DNA of 37,104 bases from Candidatus Cloacimonadota bacterium (GTDB lineage Bacteria; Cloacimonadota; Cloacimonadia; Cloacimonadales; Cloacimonadaceae): assembly GCA_012522935.1 (NCBI GenBank), contig JAAYJN010000080.1:1-37104 (forward strand), read 5' to 3'. This document shows positions 22,614 through 32,158 of this stretch, piece by piece. Position numbers and translations under genes: made by a program. Each line of letters starts with the position of its first letter. Position 1 is the stretch's first letter. The notes under the pieces were generated by a model. That model did not search any database and had not been told where the DNA came from. It saw only the letters and a program-made list of their open reading frames with translations.

Positions 22614-25600
22614 ATGCGTAAATATGCATTGATCCTGCTCATTTTGATCGGCAGTATCGCCTTACTGAACGCCGCCACTACTGGCAAACTTGCCGTACGT
22701 GTGAGAGACGGCTCCGGCCGAGCAATCGAATTTGTGAACGTTTCTGTGATGCAGAACAACAGAACACTCACCGGTGGCCGAACCAACAACAAAGGAACGG
22801 CAATTATTATCAACATCCCCCCGGGGTTTTACACTGTCAAATTCACCCTCGTTGGATATGACGATTATATTGTAAATCAAGTTCGTATCCAAGTAGACCA
22901 AACCACATCGCTTTCTCCTGTGATGAATAAAAAAGGCGTAATCCTTACTACCGTTACGGGGACCGCCGAACCGGATAGAGTGGAGCGCGACAGGGTGGGT
23001 TCTGCCACACAAATTGATATGACCAACATGGCAGACGTTGCCGTGACAGACGTAGCTGGCGTGGTAGCCATGCAGGCGGGTGTTACCAATATCGGCGGCG
23101 AATTGCACGTGCGCGGTGGCAGATCAAACGAAGTCAACTTCACCGTTGACGGCATGAGCGTTTCCGACCCCGTTGACGGCGGGTCTGCACTGGGTGTGGA
23201 CTTGGATGCCATCAAGGATATGAAGGTGATGACGGGTGGCTTCCCTGCAGAATACGGCAATGCCCAATCCGGCGTGATCAATATCGTTACCAAAGACGGT
23301 GATCCCTTCTATTCCGGAAAAGTGGAATATAACACAGACCATATCATTGGTTCCGGCAGAAACATGGATGTCATCAAGTTTGCCATTGGTGGTCCGGTGA
23401 TACCCTTTGGATCTGAGGACCTGAAGGAAAGGTTTACATTTTACCTCAATGCTGGTGGAGAGTGGCAGGATGGCCGCCTGAAAGATTATTGGATAGGCGA
23501 TCCCATGAAAGATTATCTTTTTGGCAACACCCAGCTTTTGGAATATGAATACGATGCCTACAATCCTTATGACAAGCGCAAAAGCTTTGCCGGCATAGAT
23601 TTTGGCAACCGCAACTATAACGGCTACAATGCAAACCTGAAAGCCAAGTATGTATTTAGCCCCACCCAAAACATGACCTTTGCCGTGCGTGGAGACCGTA
23701 ACTATAACTATGGCTACAGCTATGGTTGGCGTTACGCTTTGCATCATTACTGGGTGCAGGAAATCAACCAAAGACAATATATTGGTACCTACGACCATGT
23801 GCTGAACAACCAAATGAACTTCAAGCTGAAAGCCAGCTACTATCAGAAGACCAGTAATTCCGGCCCTCGCGGCATTGATCGTGGAAACTATCTGTTCCAA
23901 CAGCCTTATCAGGATTCCCAATATGTGGATAACGCATTGATGGGAGAATATGGCTATGATAGCGTGGATAACGATGGCGACGGTGTGTTTGACTTTGGCT
24001 TTTTGCCCTCTTATTTCTGGACTTACCGCATCGCCGGCTTGGAAGCCCCCCGCTCCATTTCCGGATTTATGGCTCCCGGCTCCATCTTTGATAACTTTGT
24101 GGACGACGTTACCTCCACCGTTAACCTCAGAGGTGATTTTGAGTATCAGATCAATGAGACTCACCTTGCCAAAACCGGTTTGGAACTCATCAAACACAAC
24201 ATCAAAAAAGACCAGATGCAAAACTTCCTCACCGTTTATGAAGACCGCCGTCAAGCCAGCCTGAACCGCGTATTTAACGAAGCTGATTTGGCAAACTGGA
24301 CTCCTCAATATGAATATATAACAGACGAAAACGGAGACCAGGTGATCAAACTGCGTGAACTGGACGGACACCCGGTAATCCTGAACATCCCCGATGGCCT
24401 ATACTATGTATATATCACGGAAGATGAGAAGATGATTCCGATTTATCATTCGGATGATTATTTCCGTGCCGCCAAAGAAGCCTCCGGAAAGCGTGATGGA
24501 TATCAGGCGGACCCCTGGCAGATTGCATACTATATTCAAGACAAGATGGAATGGGAAGGTATGATCGTGAATGCCGGCTTGCGCCTGGACTTCTGGTATC
24601 TGGGAACTTCCTATAAGGTGTTGGAAGACAATGGCGTTTATCGCTCGGTGGATTTTGATTCCAAAGATCGCTTCCAAGCCATGATCTCCCCCCGTTTGGG
24701 AGTGTCTCACCCCATCACAGAGCGCGACGTGCTGAGATTTGCCTATAACTATCAGAACCAATTGCCCCAGATGCAATATATCTTTACCAGCAAGACTCCG
24801 GAAGATGCCAATATCTCTGATACCGTGATTACCGTGGGCAACCCCACCCTGGAGCCCCAAATCACCGTTACCTACGAAGTGGGACTTTCTCACCAGCTTT
24901 CAGACGACTATGTGTTGGATGCCACTGCATATTACAAAAACCTGTATAACTATGTGAGCACCGTGAAAGAGAAGAAACCTGGTGAAGAACAGATCAGCTG
25001 GTACAAATTCATTTCTGAAGACTACGGCTCCACCCGTGGGATAGACCTGCAGCTGGAAAAACTGCTCTCCAACTTCTACACCTGGAACGTTGCCTACTCC
25101 CTGGCATGGGCAAATGGCAACAACTCCAGCACCGTGATCCAAGACGAAATGACGAACCTGCGTGAATTCCCTCTGGATTGGGATATTCGTCACAACCTCA
25201 ATACCAGCTTTACCTTCCGTATTGGCAGAGGCGAAGAGTTCTTTGTGCCCTTCACGGATTTCATCCTGCCATTGGATGATTTTAGTGCCAACCTGAACTG
25301 GAGCTTTGCCTCCGGCGCACCCTATACCCCTCAATCAATCGACGGCAACAACATGCTGGATACAAACTCCATGCGCATGAGATGGACAAACCAGGCAAAC
25401 CTGCGCCTCACCAAAGGCTTTGTGCTGCCCGGCAATATGAGTGTCAGAGCGTTTATGGACGTTGAAAATATCTTTAAGAAGACAAACATCCTGTCTGTGT
25501 ATCCCAAAACCGGCTCTCCCTATGAAACCGGCGAAGATATTTCTGACACAGTTACTGGATTTACATACCCTGAGGTTGCTTATGTATACAACAAGGCAAT

Positions 25601-25664
25601 CAGTAACCCCTCAATGGTTAATAACCACCGTGGCGTCACATTTGGCGTTTCATTCAACTTCTAA
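22614..25664 (+). CDS. TonB-dependent outer-membrane receptor with N-terminal carboxypeptidase-regulatory-like domain
   Basis: I chose the ATG at 22614 (1016 residues), which has GGGAGG 8 bases upstream and starts a signal peptide (MRKYALILLILIGSIALLNA). Residues 25-110 form a CarboxypepD_reg-like beta domain (GKLAVRVRDGSGRAIEFVNV, PPGFYTVKFTLVGYDDY). A plug follows at about 130-240 (LHVRGGRSNEVNFTVDGMSV, GFPAEYGNAQSGVINIVTK) and then a large barrel ending in GVTFGVSFNF. An extracellular-loop motif DNDGDGVFD lies at residues 452-460. The substrate is unknown. The gene heads a same-strand run containing exbB, two exbD genes and tonB, so its energy source is probably encoded with it. Confidence 0.92.
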   Translation: MRKYALILLILIGSIALLNAATTGKLAVRVRDGSGRAIEFVNVSVMQNNRTLTGGRTNNKGTAIIINIPPGFYTVKFTLVGYDDYIVNQVRIQVDQTTSLSPVMNKKGVILTTVTGTAEPDRVERDRVGSATQIDMTNMADVAVTDVAGVVAMQAGVTNIGGELHVRGGRSNEVNFTVDGMSVSDPVDGGSALGVDLDAIKDMKVMTGGFPAEYGNAQSGVINIVTKDGDPFYSGKVEYNTDHIIGSGRNMDVIKFAIGGPVIPFGSEDLKERFTFYLNAGGEWQDGRLKDYWIGDPMKDYLFGNTQLLEYEYDAYNPYDKRKSFAGIDFGNRNYNGYNANLKAKYVFSPTQNMTFAVRGDRNYNYGYSYGWRYALHHYWVQEINQRQYIGTYDHVLNNQMNFKLKASYYQKTSNSGPRGIDRGNYLFQQPYQDSQYVDNALMGEYGYDSVDNDGDGVFDFGFLPSYFWTYRIAGLEAPRSISGFMAPGSIFDNFVDDVTSTVNLRGDFEYQINETHLAKTGLELIKHNIKKDQMQNFLTVYEDRRQASLNRVFNEADLANWTPQYEYITDENGDQVIKLRELDGHPVILNIPDGLYYVYITEDEKMIPIYHSDDYFRAAKEASGKRDGYQADPWQIAYYIQDKMEWEGMIVNAGLRLDFWYLGTSYKVLEDNGVYRSVDFDSKDRFQAMISPRLGVSHPITERDVLRFAYNYQNQLPQMQYIFTSKTPEDANISDTVITVGNPTLEPQITVTYEVGLSHQLSDDYVLDATAYYKNLYNYVSTVKEKKPGEEQISWYKFISEDYGSTRGIDLQLEKLLSNFYTWNVAYSLAWANGNNSSTVIQDEMTNLREFPLDWDIRHNLNTSFTFRIGRGEEFFVPFTDFILPLDDFSANLNWSFASGAPYTPQSIDGNNMLDTNSMRMRWTNQANLRLTKGFVLPGNMSVRAFMDVENIFKKTNILSVYPKTGSPYETGEDISDTVTGFTYPEVAYVYNKAISNPSMVNNHRGVTFGVSFNF

Positions 25665-25693
25665 ATTTTAGTTCCCTAAGGAGGAATATTATA

Positions 25694-26458
25694 ATGAACA
25701 AGAAAACTGCATGGATACTGCTGACTGTCATGGCAATCATGATGCTTTGTTCAGCATTGGGCGCTCAGGAAGCTGCCGAAGCAGTGGCAGAGGAAGCCGC
25801 TGCCTCCGCCGGTGGCTCAAAGAATATAGCTGAGTTTGTGTTTGGAAGCGGTATGGTAAAATGGTTTAAAGACGGTGGCTGGGCGATGTGGCCCATCCTC
25901 TTGGTCACCATTTACGGCCTTGCCTATATCATCTGGAAATTCATAACCTTGATTCATGCCAAGATCAACCTGAACAACTTTTTGGGACGCATCGTTCCTC
26001 TGGTGCAGGAAGGTAAATACAAGGAAGCTGTAGATATCGCAGCCAAGACCCGTGGCCCTGTGGCAGCTATTGTTCATGCTGGATTGGTGAAGGCAAATAT
26101 GGGTATGGACGCAGTGGAAAAATCTATGGAAAACGCTGCCATGATCGAGATGAGCTATCTGGAGAAAGGCTTTATCGAGCTTTCCACCACCATCACCCTT
26201 GCTCCCATGCTGGGCTTTTTGGGAACCGTTGCTGGTATGATCTCTGCTTTTGATGCCATCGCAGCAGCCCGCGCAGTGGACGCCACCATCGTGGCATCCG
26301 GTATCAAAATCGCTCTTATCACCACGGAAGCCGGACTTATCGTGGCCATTCCCGTGCAATTCTTTAATAACATCTTCACGACCATGGTGGACGGCCTGGT
26401 TATAGATATGCAACGTGCCTCCGAGAAAGTCATTGAAGCCCTTATAGAGAAAAAATAA
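25694..26458 (+). CDS. exbB: ExbB/MotA/TolQ-type proton channel subunit
   Basis: ExbB (254 residues) forms the pentameric inner-membrane channel scaffold that powers TonB. It has an extra N-terminal signal-like segment (MNKKTAWILLTVMAIMMLCS) and an Ala-rich stretch, as in longer ExbB forms. The first core helix is WPILLVTIYGLAYIIWKFIT; the conserved paired helices follow (TLAPMLGFLGTVAGMISAFD and ITTEAGLIVAIPVQFFNNIF). A cytoplasmic loop joins them. CTAAGGAGG precedes the start, 29 bases after the receptor stop. The downstream exbD genes confirm ExbB over MotA or TolQ, although TolQ/R-like use cannot be excluded from sequence alone. Confidence 0.92.
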   Translation: MNKKTAWILLTVMAIMMLCSALGAQEAAEAVAEEAAASAGGSKNIAEFVFGSGMVKWFKDGGWAMWPILLVTIYGLAYIIWKFITLIHAKINLNNFLGRIVPLVQEGKYKEAVDIAAKTRGPVAAIVHAGLVKANMGMDAVEKSMENAAMIEMSYLEKGFIELSTTITLAPMLGFLGTVAGMISAFDAIAAARAVDATIVASGIKIALITTEAGLIVAIPVQFFNNIFTTMVDGLVIDMQRASEKVIEALIEKK

Positions 26459-26468
26459 GGGGGATATG

Positions 26469-26894
26469 ATGAAAGTCGGCCGCAAGAGGAAAGGTAAAGC
26501 TGAGATACCGACAGCGTCGATGTCCGACATTGCCTTTTTGCTCATTGTCTTCTTCATGGCAACCACCAAGTTTGACGTGAAAGAAGGTATCAAAATAGTC
26601 CTGCCGGCGACGGCCCCTGAAGGATCCCAGCAAGCTGAAACCATCCAACTGGGCGAAGACAAGATGACCCGCCTCCAGATAGAAGCAGATGGAACTATTG
26701 CAGTGAATAAAGAGGCACCACGTGAGATCGAAAATCACGAGCTGGACAACATTATTATGAAGAAACTGCAAGAAAATAATGATATGATCTTCAAAGTGAT
26801 CACCGATCGTGATGCCGAATACAGCCAAATGATCCGCGTGGTGGACAGGCTAAAATCCCAGAGAGCCGAAAAGATCTCTCTATCCACAAACTAA
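26469..26894 (+). CDS. exbD: ExbD-type biopolymer transport protein, first copy
   Basis: ExbD (141 residues from this start) has a short basic cytoplasmic N-terminus, one membrane helix and a periplasmic domain. The helix contains the essential protonatable aspartate, Asp20 in SMSDIAFLLIVFFMATT. The periplasmic part (QLGEDKMTRLQIEADGTIAV, KVITDRDAEYSQMIRVVDRL) matches the ExbD/TolR fold. Two ATGs are adjacent; 26469 sits 5 bases from a GGGGG ribosome site and 26466 only 2. It lies 10 bases after exbB and 10 before the second exbD. Confidence 0.92.
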   Translation: MKVGRKRKGKAEIPTASMSDIAFLLIVFFMATTKFDVKEGIKIVLPATAPEGSQQAETIQLGEDKMTRLQIEADGTIAVNKEAPREIENHELDNIIMKKLQENNDMIFKVITDRDAEYSQMIRVVDRLKSQRAEKISLSTN

Positions 26895-26904
26895 AGGAGA
26901 TGCC

Positions 26905-27339
26905 ATGGCAAAGATACAAAAAGGTAAACAAAACCGCGAAGCCTTCATCCCCACAAGCTCGATGTCAGACATTGCTTTCCTGCTGCTACTGTTTTTCATG
27001 GTATCCACCGTGTTTGTGCAGGAAAAGAAATTCTGGGTGGAAAGAGATCGCTGGCCAAGAGCGGATACCATTGAACGCATCCCGCGCAATAACACCACCA
27101 CCATCTACGTAATGAAAGATGAAACCATCCTTATAGATGACGTACCCACCAAAATTGAAAGCGAAGAAGACGTCATGATTGCAAACGCCCTCATCGCCAA
27201 AAAAGAAGAGAATCCAGAAATCGTTGTCTGTTTTCGCACCGATAGGGAAACCAAATATGGTGCCATGTCAGACGTAATGCGCCAATTGCAGGATGCAGAA
27301 ACCCTGGTAGTGGCTTTTGAAGCCCAAAAGCAACATTAA
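26905..27339 (+). CDS. exbD: ExbD-type biopolymer transport protein, second copy
   Basis: This second ExbD (144 residues) shares the helix motif SMSDIAFLLLLFFMVST, with Asp22 as the proton-carrying residue. It diverges from the first copy in the periplasm, where VFVQEKKFWVERDRWPRADT replaces the usual start of the domain. The tail (CFRTDRETKYGAMSDVMRQL) keeps the ExbD/TolR pattern. ExbD works as a dimer, so the tandem genes may make a heterodimer or two alternative motors. AAAGGAG precedes the ATG, and tonB begins 11 bases after the stop. Tandem exbD genes are common in Bacteroidota-like genomes. Confidence 0.9.
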   Translation: MAKIQKGKQNREAFIPTSSMSDIAFLLLLFFMVSTVFVQEKKFWVERDRWPRADTIERIPRNNTTTIYVMKDETILIDDVPTKIESEEDVMIANALIAKKEENPEIVVCFRTDRETKYGAMSDVMRQLQDAETLVVAFEAQKQH

Positions 27340-27349
27340 GAGGTGTATT

Positions 27350-27982
27350 ATGGAAAACAAAATGTATGACTGGAAAGACGTGGCAAATGCCCAATTTGCC
27401 AAAGCTGTCTCACTATCCCTGGTGCTGCTTATGTTTGTGCTGATGGTGACGCCCAACATCGAGGTTCGTAAGCAAAAATTCACCACCACACAAACCGAGC
27501 TGGTGGATATCCCCATGGAAGAGCGTGAAAAACTGGAGCCACCTCCCACTGAGATTCAAATCGATATCCCGATTGTGATTAGTGACGACCTCTCAGAGGG
27601 GCAAACAGACCCGGAACTACTGGCAAAGCATGAACAGTTTTTGACGGAGTTTGGAACCCCACGCCCCACCACATCTTTATTTGATGGTGAGGGTGAGATG
27701 GTGGAATTTGTGGCTTACGACGATCCTCCTGTCATGATAGGAGAATTGAGAGTAATATATCCAGAATCCGCAAAACGAACCAATACGCAGGGAACCGTGG
27801 TTTTGGAAGTAGAAGTGTATAGAGATGGCAGAATCGGCAATATCCACGTCAGAAGAAGCATTATTGGCTTGGATCAGGCAGCCATCGATGCTGTGCGTAA
27901 AGTGAAGTTTCAACCCGGAAAAAGCGGTGGACATCCTGTGGATACCATGGTTATTATCCCCGTTGATTTCCAATTAAATTAG
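27350..27982 (+). CDS. tonB: TonB energy-transducing protein
   Basis: TonB (210 residues from the ATG at 27350, preceded by AAGAGGTG) couples the ExbBD motor to outer-membrane receptors. It has a short cytoplasmic start, one membrane anchor (AVSLSLVLLMFVLMVTPNIE) and a Pro- and acid-containing periplasmic linker (MEEREKLEPPPTEIQIDIPI). The C-terminal domain follows (LRVIYPESAKRTNTQGTVVL, GLDQAAIDAVRKVKFQPGKS) and ends in VDTMVIIPVDFQLN. The domain motifs are intact. The linker is short, so the complex may span a narrow periplasm or sit close to its receptor. Further in-frame codons upstream of 27350 lie within exbD and are not used. Confidence 0.93.
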   Translation: MENKMYDWKDVANAQFAKAVSLSLVLLMFVLMVTPNIEVRKQKFTTTQTELVDIPMEEREKLEPPPTEIQIDIPIVISDDLSEGQTDPELLAKHEQFLTEFGTPRPTTSLFDGEGEMVEFVAYDDPPVMIGELRVIYPESAKRTNTQGTVVLEVEVYRDGRIGNIHVRRSIIGLDQAAIDAVRKVKFQPGKSGGHPVDTMVIIPVDFQLN

Positions 27983-27999
27983 TCTTTGGGAGTAAAATA

Positions 28000-30900
28000 A
28001 TGAAGTTTAACAAAATCGTATTATGCCTGCTTTTGCTGGGCTTGATACCAATCACTGTGTTTGCCGCCAGTGCTGTACCAAATACTGGTGGCGGAACCAA
28101 GAGGCTGGACCTTACCAAAGTGCACAAAGTGGGTAACATTTGGTTGCGCGTAAGTAACTATGGCTTCTTTGGTTCTGGAGATGATATCGTACCCCAATAC
28201 CCCTCCTTGGAGTATCCTGGTGGTAGCGGTATAGATTACCTCTATCAAGGTGCACTCTGGTTTGGAGCCAAGAAATACCGCAGAGATAGTGCCGGACGTA
28301 AGCTCTATTGGGTGCACGACAACTATCAGGAAAACTCTGAAACCGTAGCTGAGGGAGCCGCAGCTTGGCATGCCGGCCTCAAGCCTGTGGTCGATACACT
28401 CGTCACCGTGGGATTTGATGGAGACAAAGACCTCTACGAATTCTTGCCTGCCTATAACCCCTTGGTGAGTGCGAATACCGGCGCCATGGATCTGTATGAC
28501 ACATACAACGCCATGGACGAAATCGCCACCGCCAGTACCCGTAGACAAAAACGTGGTGTGGACGACGATGGTGACGGTGTGATAGATGAAGACTTTGTGG
28601 GTTATACCTTCCCCTTGCGCAAAGCGGATGAATTGCCCACCCAGTTCGAATCTTTTGGCAGTCAGTATATCCATAATACAAATAACTATGCCATCATCAA
28701 TGAAGGGTATAATTCGGAGATATGGTTCCCCCTTGGGTTTATGGATTTATCCGACGAGAGCTTCACATCCTTTGCATTTACTGCTCCCTATGATGACGAT
28801 GGAGATGGCCGCGTGGATGAAGACGGTGCCCCTGTTTCCGAGCAAGACTTTATATCGTATTATTACGACTACTGTCCGTTGGGAACCACAGGAGACCGTG
28901 ATCTGGGGCGTTCCGCCAGCTCGAACAAACACTTACCGCTCAATCTGCGCGTACGTCAGATGTCCTATCAATGGAGCTATGACTATATCAAAAACCTTGT
29001 ATACGTCGAGTTTAATATCACCAACATGAATACCGCCACGCAGGACACATTATTTGACTGCGCCATGGGTATTTATATGGATTGTGACTGCGGACCCCAA
29101 GTATGGAGTTCCGAAAAGGCTGCCGATGATAAATCCGGCTACGTCAAAGGTACCGGTTATGAATTTGCCTATACCTATGACGCAGACGGTGATGGTGGAC
29201 AAACCACCGGTATCGTGGGCGCCCGTGTGTGTACCCCAGACCCCGAAGAGCTTCAATTCCACTGCTGGTATTGGAAGGTGGGAGACGGACCGGACGACGG
29301 TAACCCCAGAAACCTGAACCCACACCCACAACGAACGGCGAACGAGAAGTATTGGCTATTAACAGGGCGTAACCCCAACGACCAAAAGTTCCAGCCCTTG
29401 AGGCCGGATCAAGATGACGTGATGGAATACGAACAACCCTCACCCAACGACACCCGTTTCCTCTTTGCTTTCTACGGCGATATGCAAGGAATGACCAACC
29501 CCTCCGCCGCCTCCTGGAACCTGGAACCCGGCCGCACCATGAAAATTGTGGTGGCAGTATTCCCCGGTGATAACAAGGAAGACTTGAAGCGTACCGCCCG
29601 CTGGGCAAAAGAAATCTACGGCCAAGCTCAGCACTTGGTAAACGTGGTATTGCCCGATACCTTCCCCCACTACACTCCTCCCGAACCTCCCGAAATCCCC
29701 AAGATGTATGCCGAAATGATGCATGATGGAGACCAGATAGACGTTTTTTGGGACAACCGTTCTGAATTCTCAGAAGACTCAATGACCGTCTCTGCCGCTG
29801 TGATCGGCTGGCAAAACCCTGATTTCGTAGCCAGCGATTCCTACAAACATGATCTTGATAGCGATCCCACATTCATCGATTGGAGCGACTATCCGGACGA
29901 ATTCAAACCGGGAGCCACTGAATGGAACATGAATGCCTCGGTAAACCCATTTACCGGGTATAGGCTAAGGCACGACTTCCAGGGCTACACTATCTGGGGA
30001 CGCAGCGGAAGCGGTTCTCAGGAAGATTGGTCAATGTTGGACCGTTGGGATAAAAAGGAAACAGCTCAAGATTATCTGGACTATTCCGTGAATATAAACA
30101 GCCCTCATGCCGATTCCCTCTTCCTGGATTATGGCGGATACCTGGGCATCGATAAAGGGCTGCCCAATCCCAACCAATGGCCAAACAGAAGCCAATATAA
30201 AGACTTCTACAGATTCAACGAACTCTATCAGCTGGTGCCATATCCTGCTTACACTACTGATGCCGAGATCGAAAACGATCCCTTCTATGGCTTCCCCATC
30301 TACAATCCCACAGTAAATTATACCCCTGCTCTCCAGGAGGAAGCCGATAGAATCAGAACAGAAAACCAAGGCAAACCTGGCGAATATATAATGCAATTGC
30401 AGGCCCGTCTCTTCAAACATCCCGAAATCAGAGACGAAATCTTTGACGAACTGCTGGATACAAAGCTCATCCCGCTCAGCGGTCATGGTGGCCAAGTGGC
30501 AATCGACAATGACGATGCACTGATAAAGCTGCATAAAGAGCGTCTTGCACGCCGTTACTACCAGTCCACCATCATGTATCCCCGCAAAGGTGTGGAATAT
30601 TATGTTGCCGTAACAGCCTATGACAGAGGTATTCCCTCAAACGATCTGAACTTCTTGGAAACCGGACGTGACGCGGATGCCAATATGCAGGTATTCTTCC
30701 CCGGAACCAGTGCCAAGGAAAACATGGACAATATCTATGTCATCCCCAATCCCTATATCGGCCGCAGCAAGTTTGACGGACGTCGTGAGGGTGATGACAA
30801 GGGTGACAAGAGCCGTCGCCTCTGGTTTGTGAACCTGCCCAAACAATGCACCATCCGCATCTATACTCTTGCCGGAGACTTGGTGCAGGAGCTGGAACAC

Positions 30901-31092
30901 GACGGAGTTCACAGCGTGGATATCCTCACGGTTTCCAAAGCCACCACCCACGGCATGTCTCCGGATGGAATGCATGAATGGGATCTCTTGTCCAAACACC
31001 GCCAGATTATCGCCCCCGGAGTCTATCTATTCTCCGTGGAAAATAAAGCCGATAAGAAAATCAAAGTCGGCAAATTTGTGGTTATAAAATAG
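28000..31092 (+). CDS. Large secreted surface protein with acidic DxDGDG loops and a T9SS-like tail
   Basis: This 1030-residue protein has a Sec signal peptide (MKFNKIVLCLLLLGLIPITV) and no recognised enzymatic domain. It carries DDDGDGVIDED at 188-198, DDDGDGRVDED at 265-275 and DADGDGG at 394-400; such loops bind calcium in EF-hand and thrombospondin-3-like repeats. A Fn3-like region follows at about 570-960. The final 80 residues look like a sorting domain (PKQCTIRIYTLAGDLVQELE, APGVYLFSVENKADKK, GKFVVIK). A similar large surface protein next to a PorV-like barrel is known in several FCB-type genomes from general experience. It is 17 bases after tonB, so it is probably an exported partner of the receptor system. 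Function unknown. Confidence 0.85.
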   Translation: MKFNKIVLCLLLLGLIPITVFAASAVPNTGGGTKRLDLTKVHKVGNIWLRVSNYGFFGSGDDIVPQYPSLEYPGGSGIDYLYQGALWFGAKKYRRDSAGRKLYWVHDNYQENSETVAEGAAAWHAGLKPVVDTLVTVGFDGDKDLYEFLPAYNPLVSANTGAMDLYDTYNAMDEIATASTRRQKRGVDDDGDGVIDEDFVGYTFPLRKADELPTQFESFGSQYIHNTNNYAIINEGYNSEIWFPLGFMDLSDESFTSFAFTAPYDDDGDGRVDEDGAPVSEQDFISYYYDYCPLGTTGDRDLGRSASSNKHLPLNLRVRQMSYQWSYDYIKNLVYVEFNITNMNTATQDTLFDCAMGIYMDCDCGPQVWSSEKAADDKSGYVKGTGYEFAYTYDADGDGGQTTGIVGARVCTPDPEELQFHCWYWKVGDGPDDGNPRNLNPHPQRTANEKYWLLTGRNPNDQKFQPLRPDQDDVMEYEQPSPNDTRFLFAFYGDMQGMTNPSAASWNLEPGRTMKIVVAVFPGDNKEDLKRTARWAKEIYGQAQHLVNVVLPDTFPHYTPPEPPEIPKMYAEMMHDGDQIDVFWDNRSEFSEDSMTVSAAVIGWQNPDFVASDSYKHDLDSDPTFIDWSDYPDEFKPGATEWNMNASVNPFTGYRLRHDFQGYTIWGRSGSGSQEDWSMLDRWDKKETAQDYLDYSVNINSPHADSLFLDYGGYLGIDKGLPNPNQWPNRSQYKDFYRFNELYQLVPYPAYTTDAEIENDPFYGFPIYNPTVNYTPALQEEADRIRTENQGKPGEYIMQLQARLFKHPEIRDEIFDELLDTKLIPLSGHGGQVAIDNDDALIKLHKERLARRYYQSTIMYPRKGVEYYVAVTAYDRGIPSNDLNFLETGRDADANMQVFFPGTSAKENMDNIYVIPNPYIGRSKFDGRREGDDKGDKSRRLWFVNLPKQCTIRIYTLAGDLVQELEHDGVHSVDILTVSKATTHGMSPDGMHEWDLLSKHRQIIAPGVYLFSVENKADKKIKVGKFVVIK

Positions 31093-31102
31093 AGGAGAAA
31101 CA

Positions 31103-32131
31103 ATGAAAAAGATAAGTATAATTATCCTTGCCCTTATATTATTGCTTCCCCTCACCCTGGCAGCAAAACCGTTTGGCAAGACCGGAACGGCAGCTCTCCA
31201 ATTCCTAAAACTGGGTGTGGATGCACGTGCCATCGGTATGGCAGAAGCATACACTGCCGTCACTGATGATATTTCTTCCACATATTGGAACCCCGCCGGC
31301 TTGGCTCCTGCCAAAGAAAACCAAGCCTTCTTTTCCCACACAAATTGGATCGCAAATATCTATCATGAATATGCAGCCGCATCTTATACAAATGGTGTCA
31401 CCACCTTCGCAGCCTATGGCTCCGTGCTCCACATGGATAAGATGGATATCACCGAAGAAGATACCTTTGGTCCCACGGGTGAGCAATTTACAAACAGCAG
31501 CATGGCTTTTGGCGTGAATTATGCCCAGGTCTTCACTCAAAAATTCTCCGCCGGTGTGGGCGTGAAATATCTGCGTGAAAACCTCTACGAATTCGCCGTC
31601 AATAGCTACGCATTCGACGTGGGTTCCATATACAACACTGGTTGGCAAAACATCAAAATTGGTATGGCTCTGCGCAACTTTGGCCCAGACATCCGCTATC
31701 GTGTGGATGACGATGAGGATGGAAGTTATGATGAAGACCCCTTTGATCTGTTTGACAACGATGGTGATGGCCTCGTAGATGAAGACGGTCCCGAGCTTGA
31801 GAGCAAGATCCCAATGAGTTTCTCCTTGGGTATCAGTGGAGACCTCATGCGCAATGACACAGATCATTGGATTGCATCCCTGCAATTGGATAACGTGATA
31901 GACCGCAAGGAAACCTGGAACCTGGGTACGGAATACAAGCTCAGAAACCTTTTCCTCAGAGGCGGATACCAATTTGGTTATGATACAAATGGCTTTAGCG
32001 CCGGCTTGGGATACCAGATTGCCACCAGCTTTGCCATCTTGAATATAGATTATGCATACACGGACATGGGTTTGCTAAAGGAAAACTTCCTCAAAACTGC
32101 CCACCGTGTATCTATTAAAATGAGATACTAA
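31103..32131 (+). CDS. PorV-like outer-membrane barrel with acidic calcium-loop insertion
   Basis: The 342-residue protein has a signal peptide (MKKISIIILALILLLPLTLA) and the PorV signature GTAALQFLKLGVDARAIGMAEA, TDDISSTYWNPAGLA. PorV-type barrels help deliver T9SS cargo to the cell surface. Unusually, residues 202-228 insert DDDEDGSYDED and DNDGDGLVDED into a loop, the same type of motif as in the neighbouring large surface protein and the receptor. It ends in VSIKMRY with a terminal aromatic residue. It starts 10 bases after the preceding gene with GAGGAG before the ATG. The barrel call is good; its specific T9SS role is inferred from the family. Confidence 0.88.
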   Translation: MKKISIIILALILLLPLTLAAKPFGKTGTAALQFLKLGVDARAIGMAEAYTAVTDDISSTYWNPAGLAPAKENQAFFSHTNWIANIYHEYAAASYTNGVTTFAAYGSVLHMDKMDITEEDTFGPTGEQFTNSSMAFGVNYAQVFTQKFSAGVGVKYLRENLYEFAVNSYAFDVGSIYNTGWQNIKIGMALRNFGPDIRYRVDDDEDGSYDEDPFDLFDNDGDGLVDEDGPELESKIPMSFSLGISGDLMRNDTDHWIASLQLDNVIDRKETWNLGTEYKLRNLFLRGGYQFGYDTNGFSAGLGYQIATSFAILNIDYAYTDMGLLKENFLKTAHRVSIKMRY

Positions 32132-32158
32132 GGTTAATTAGACTACATGGAGGAACCA

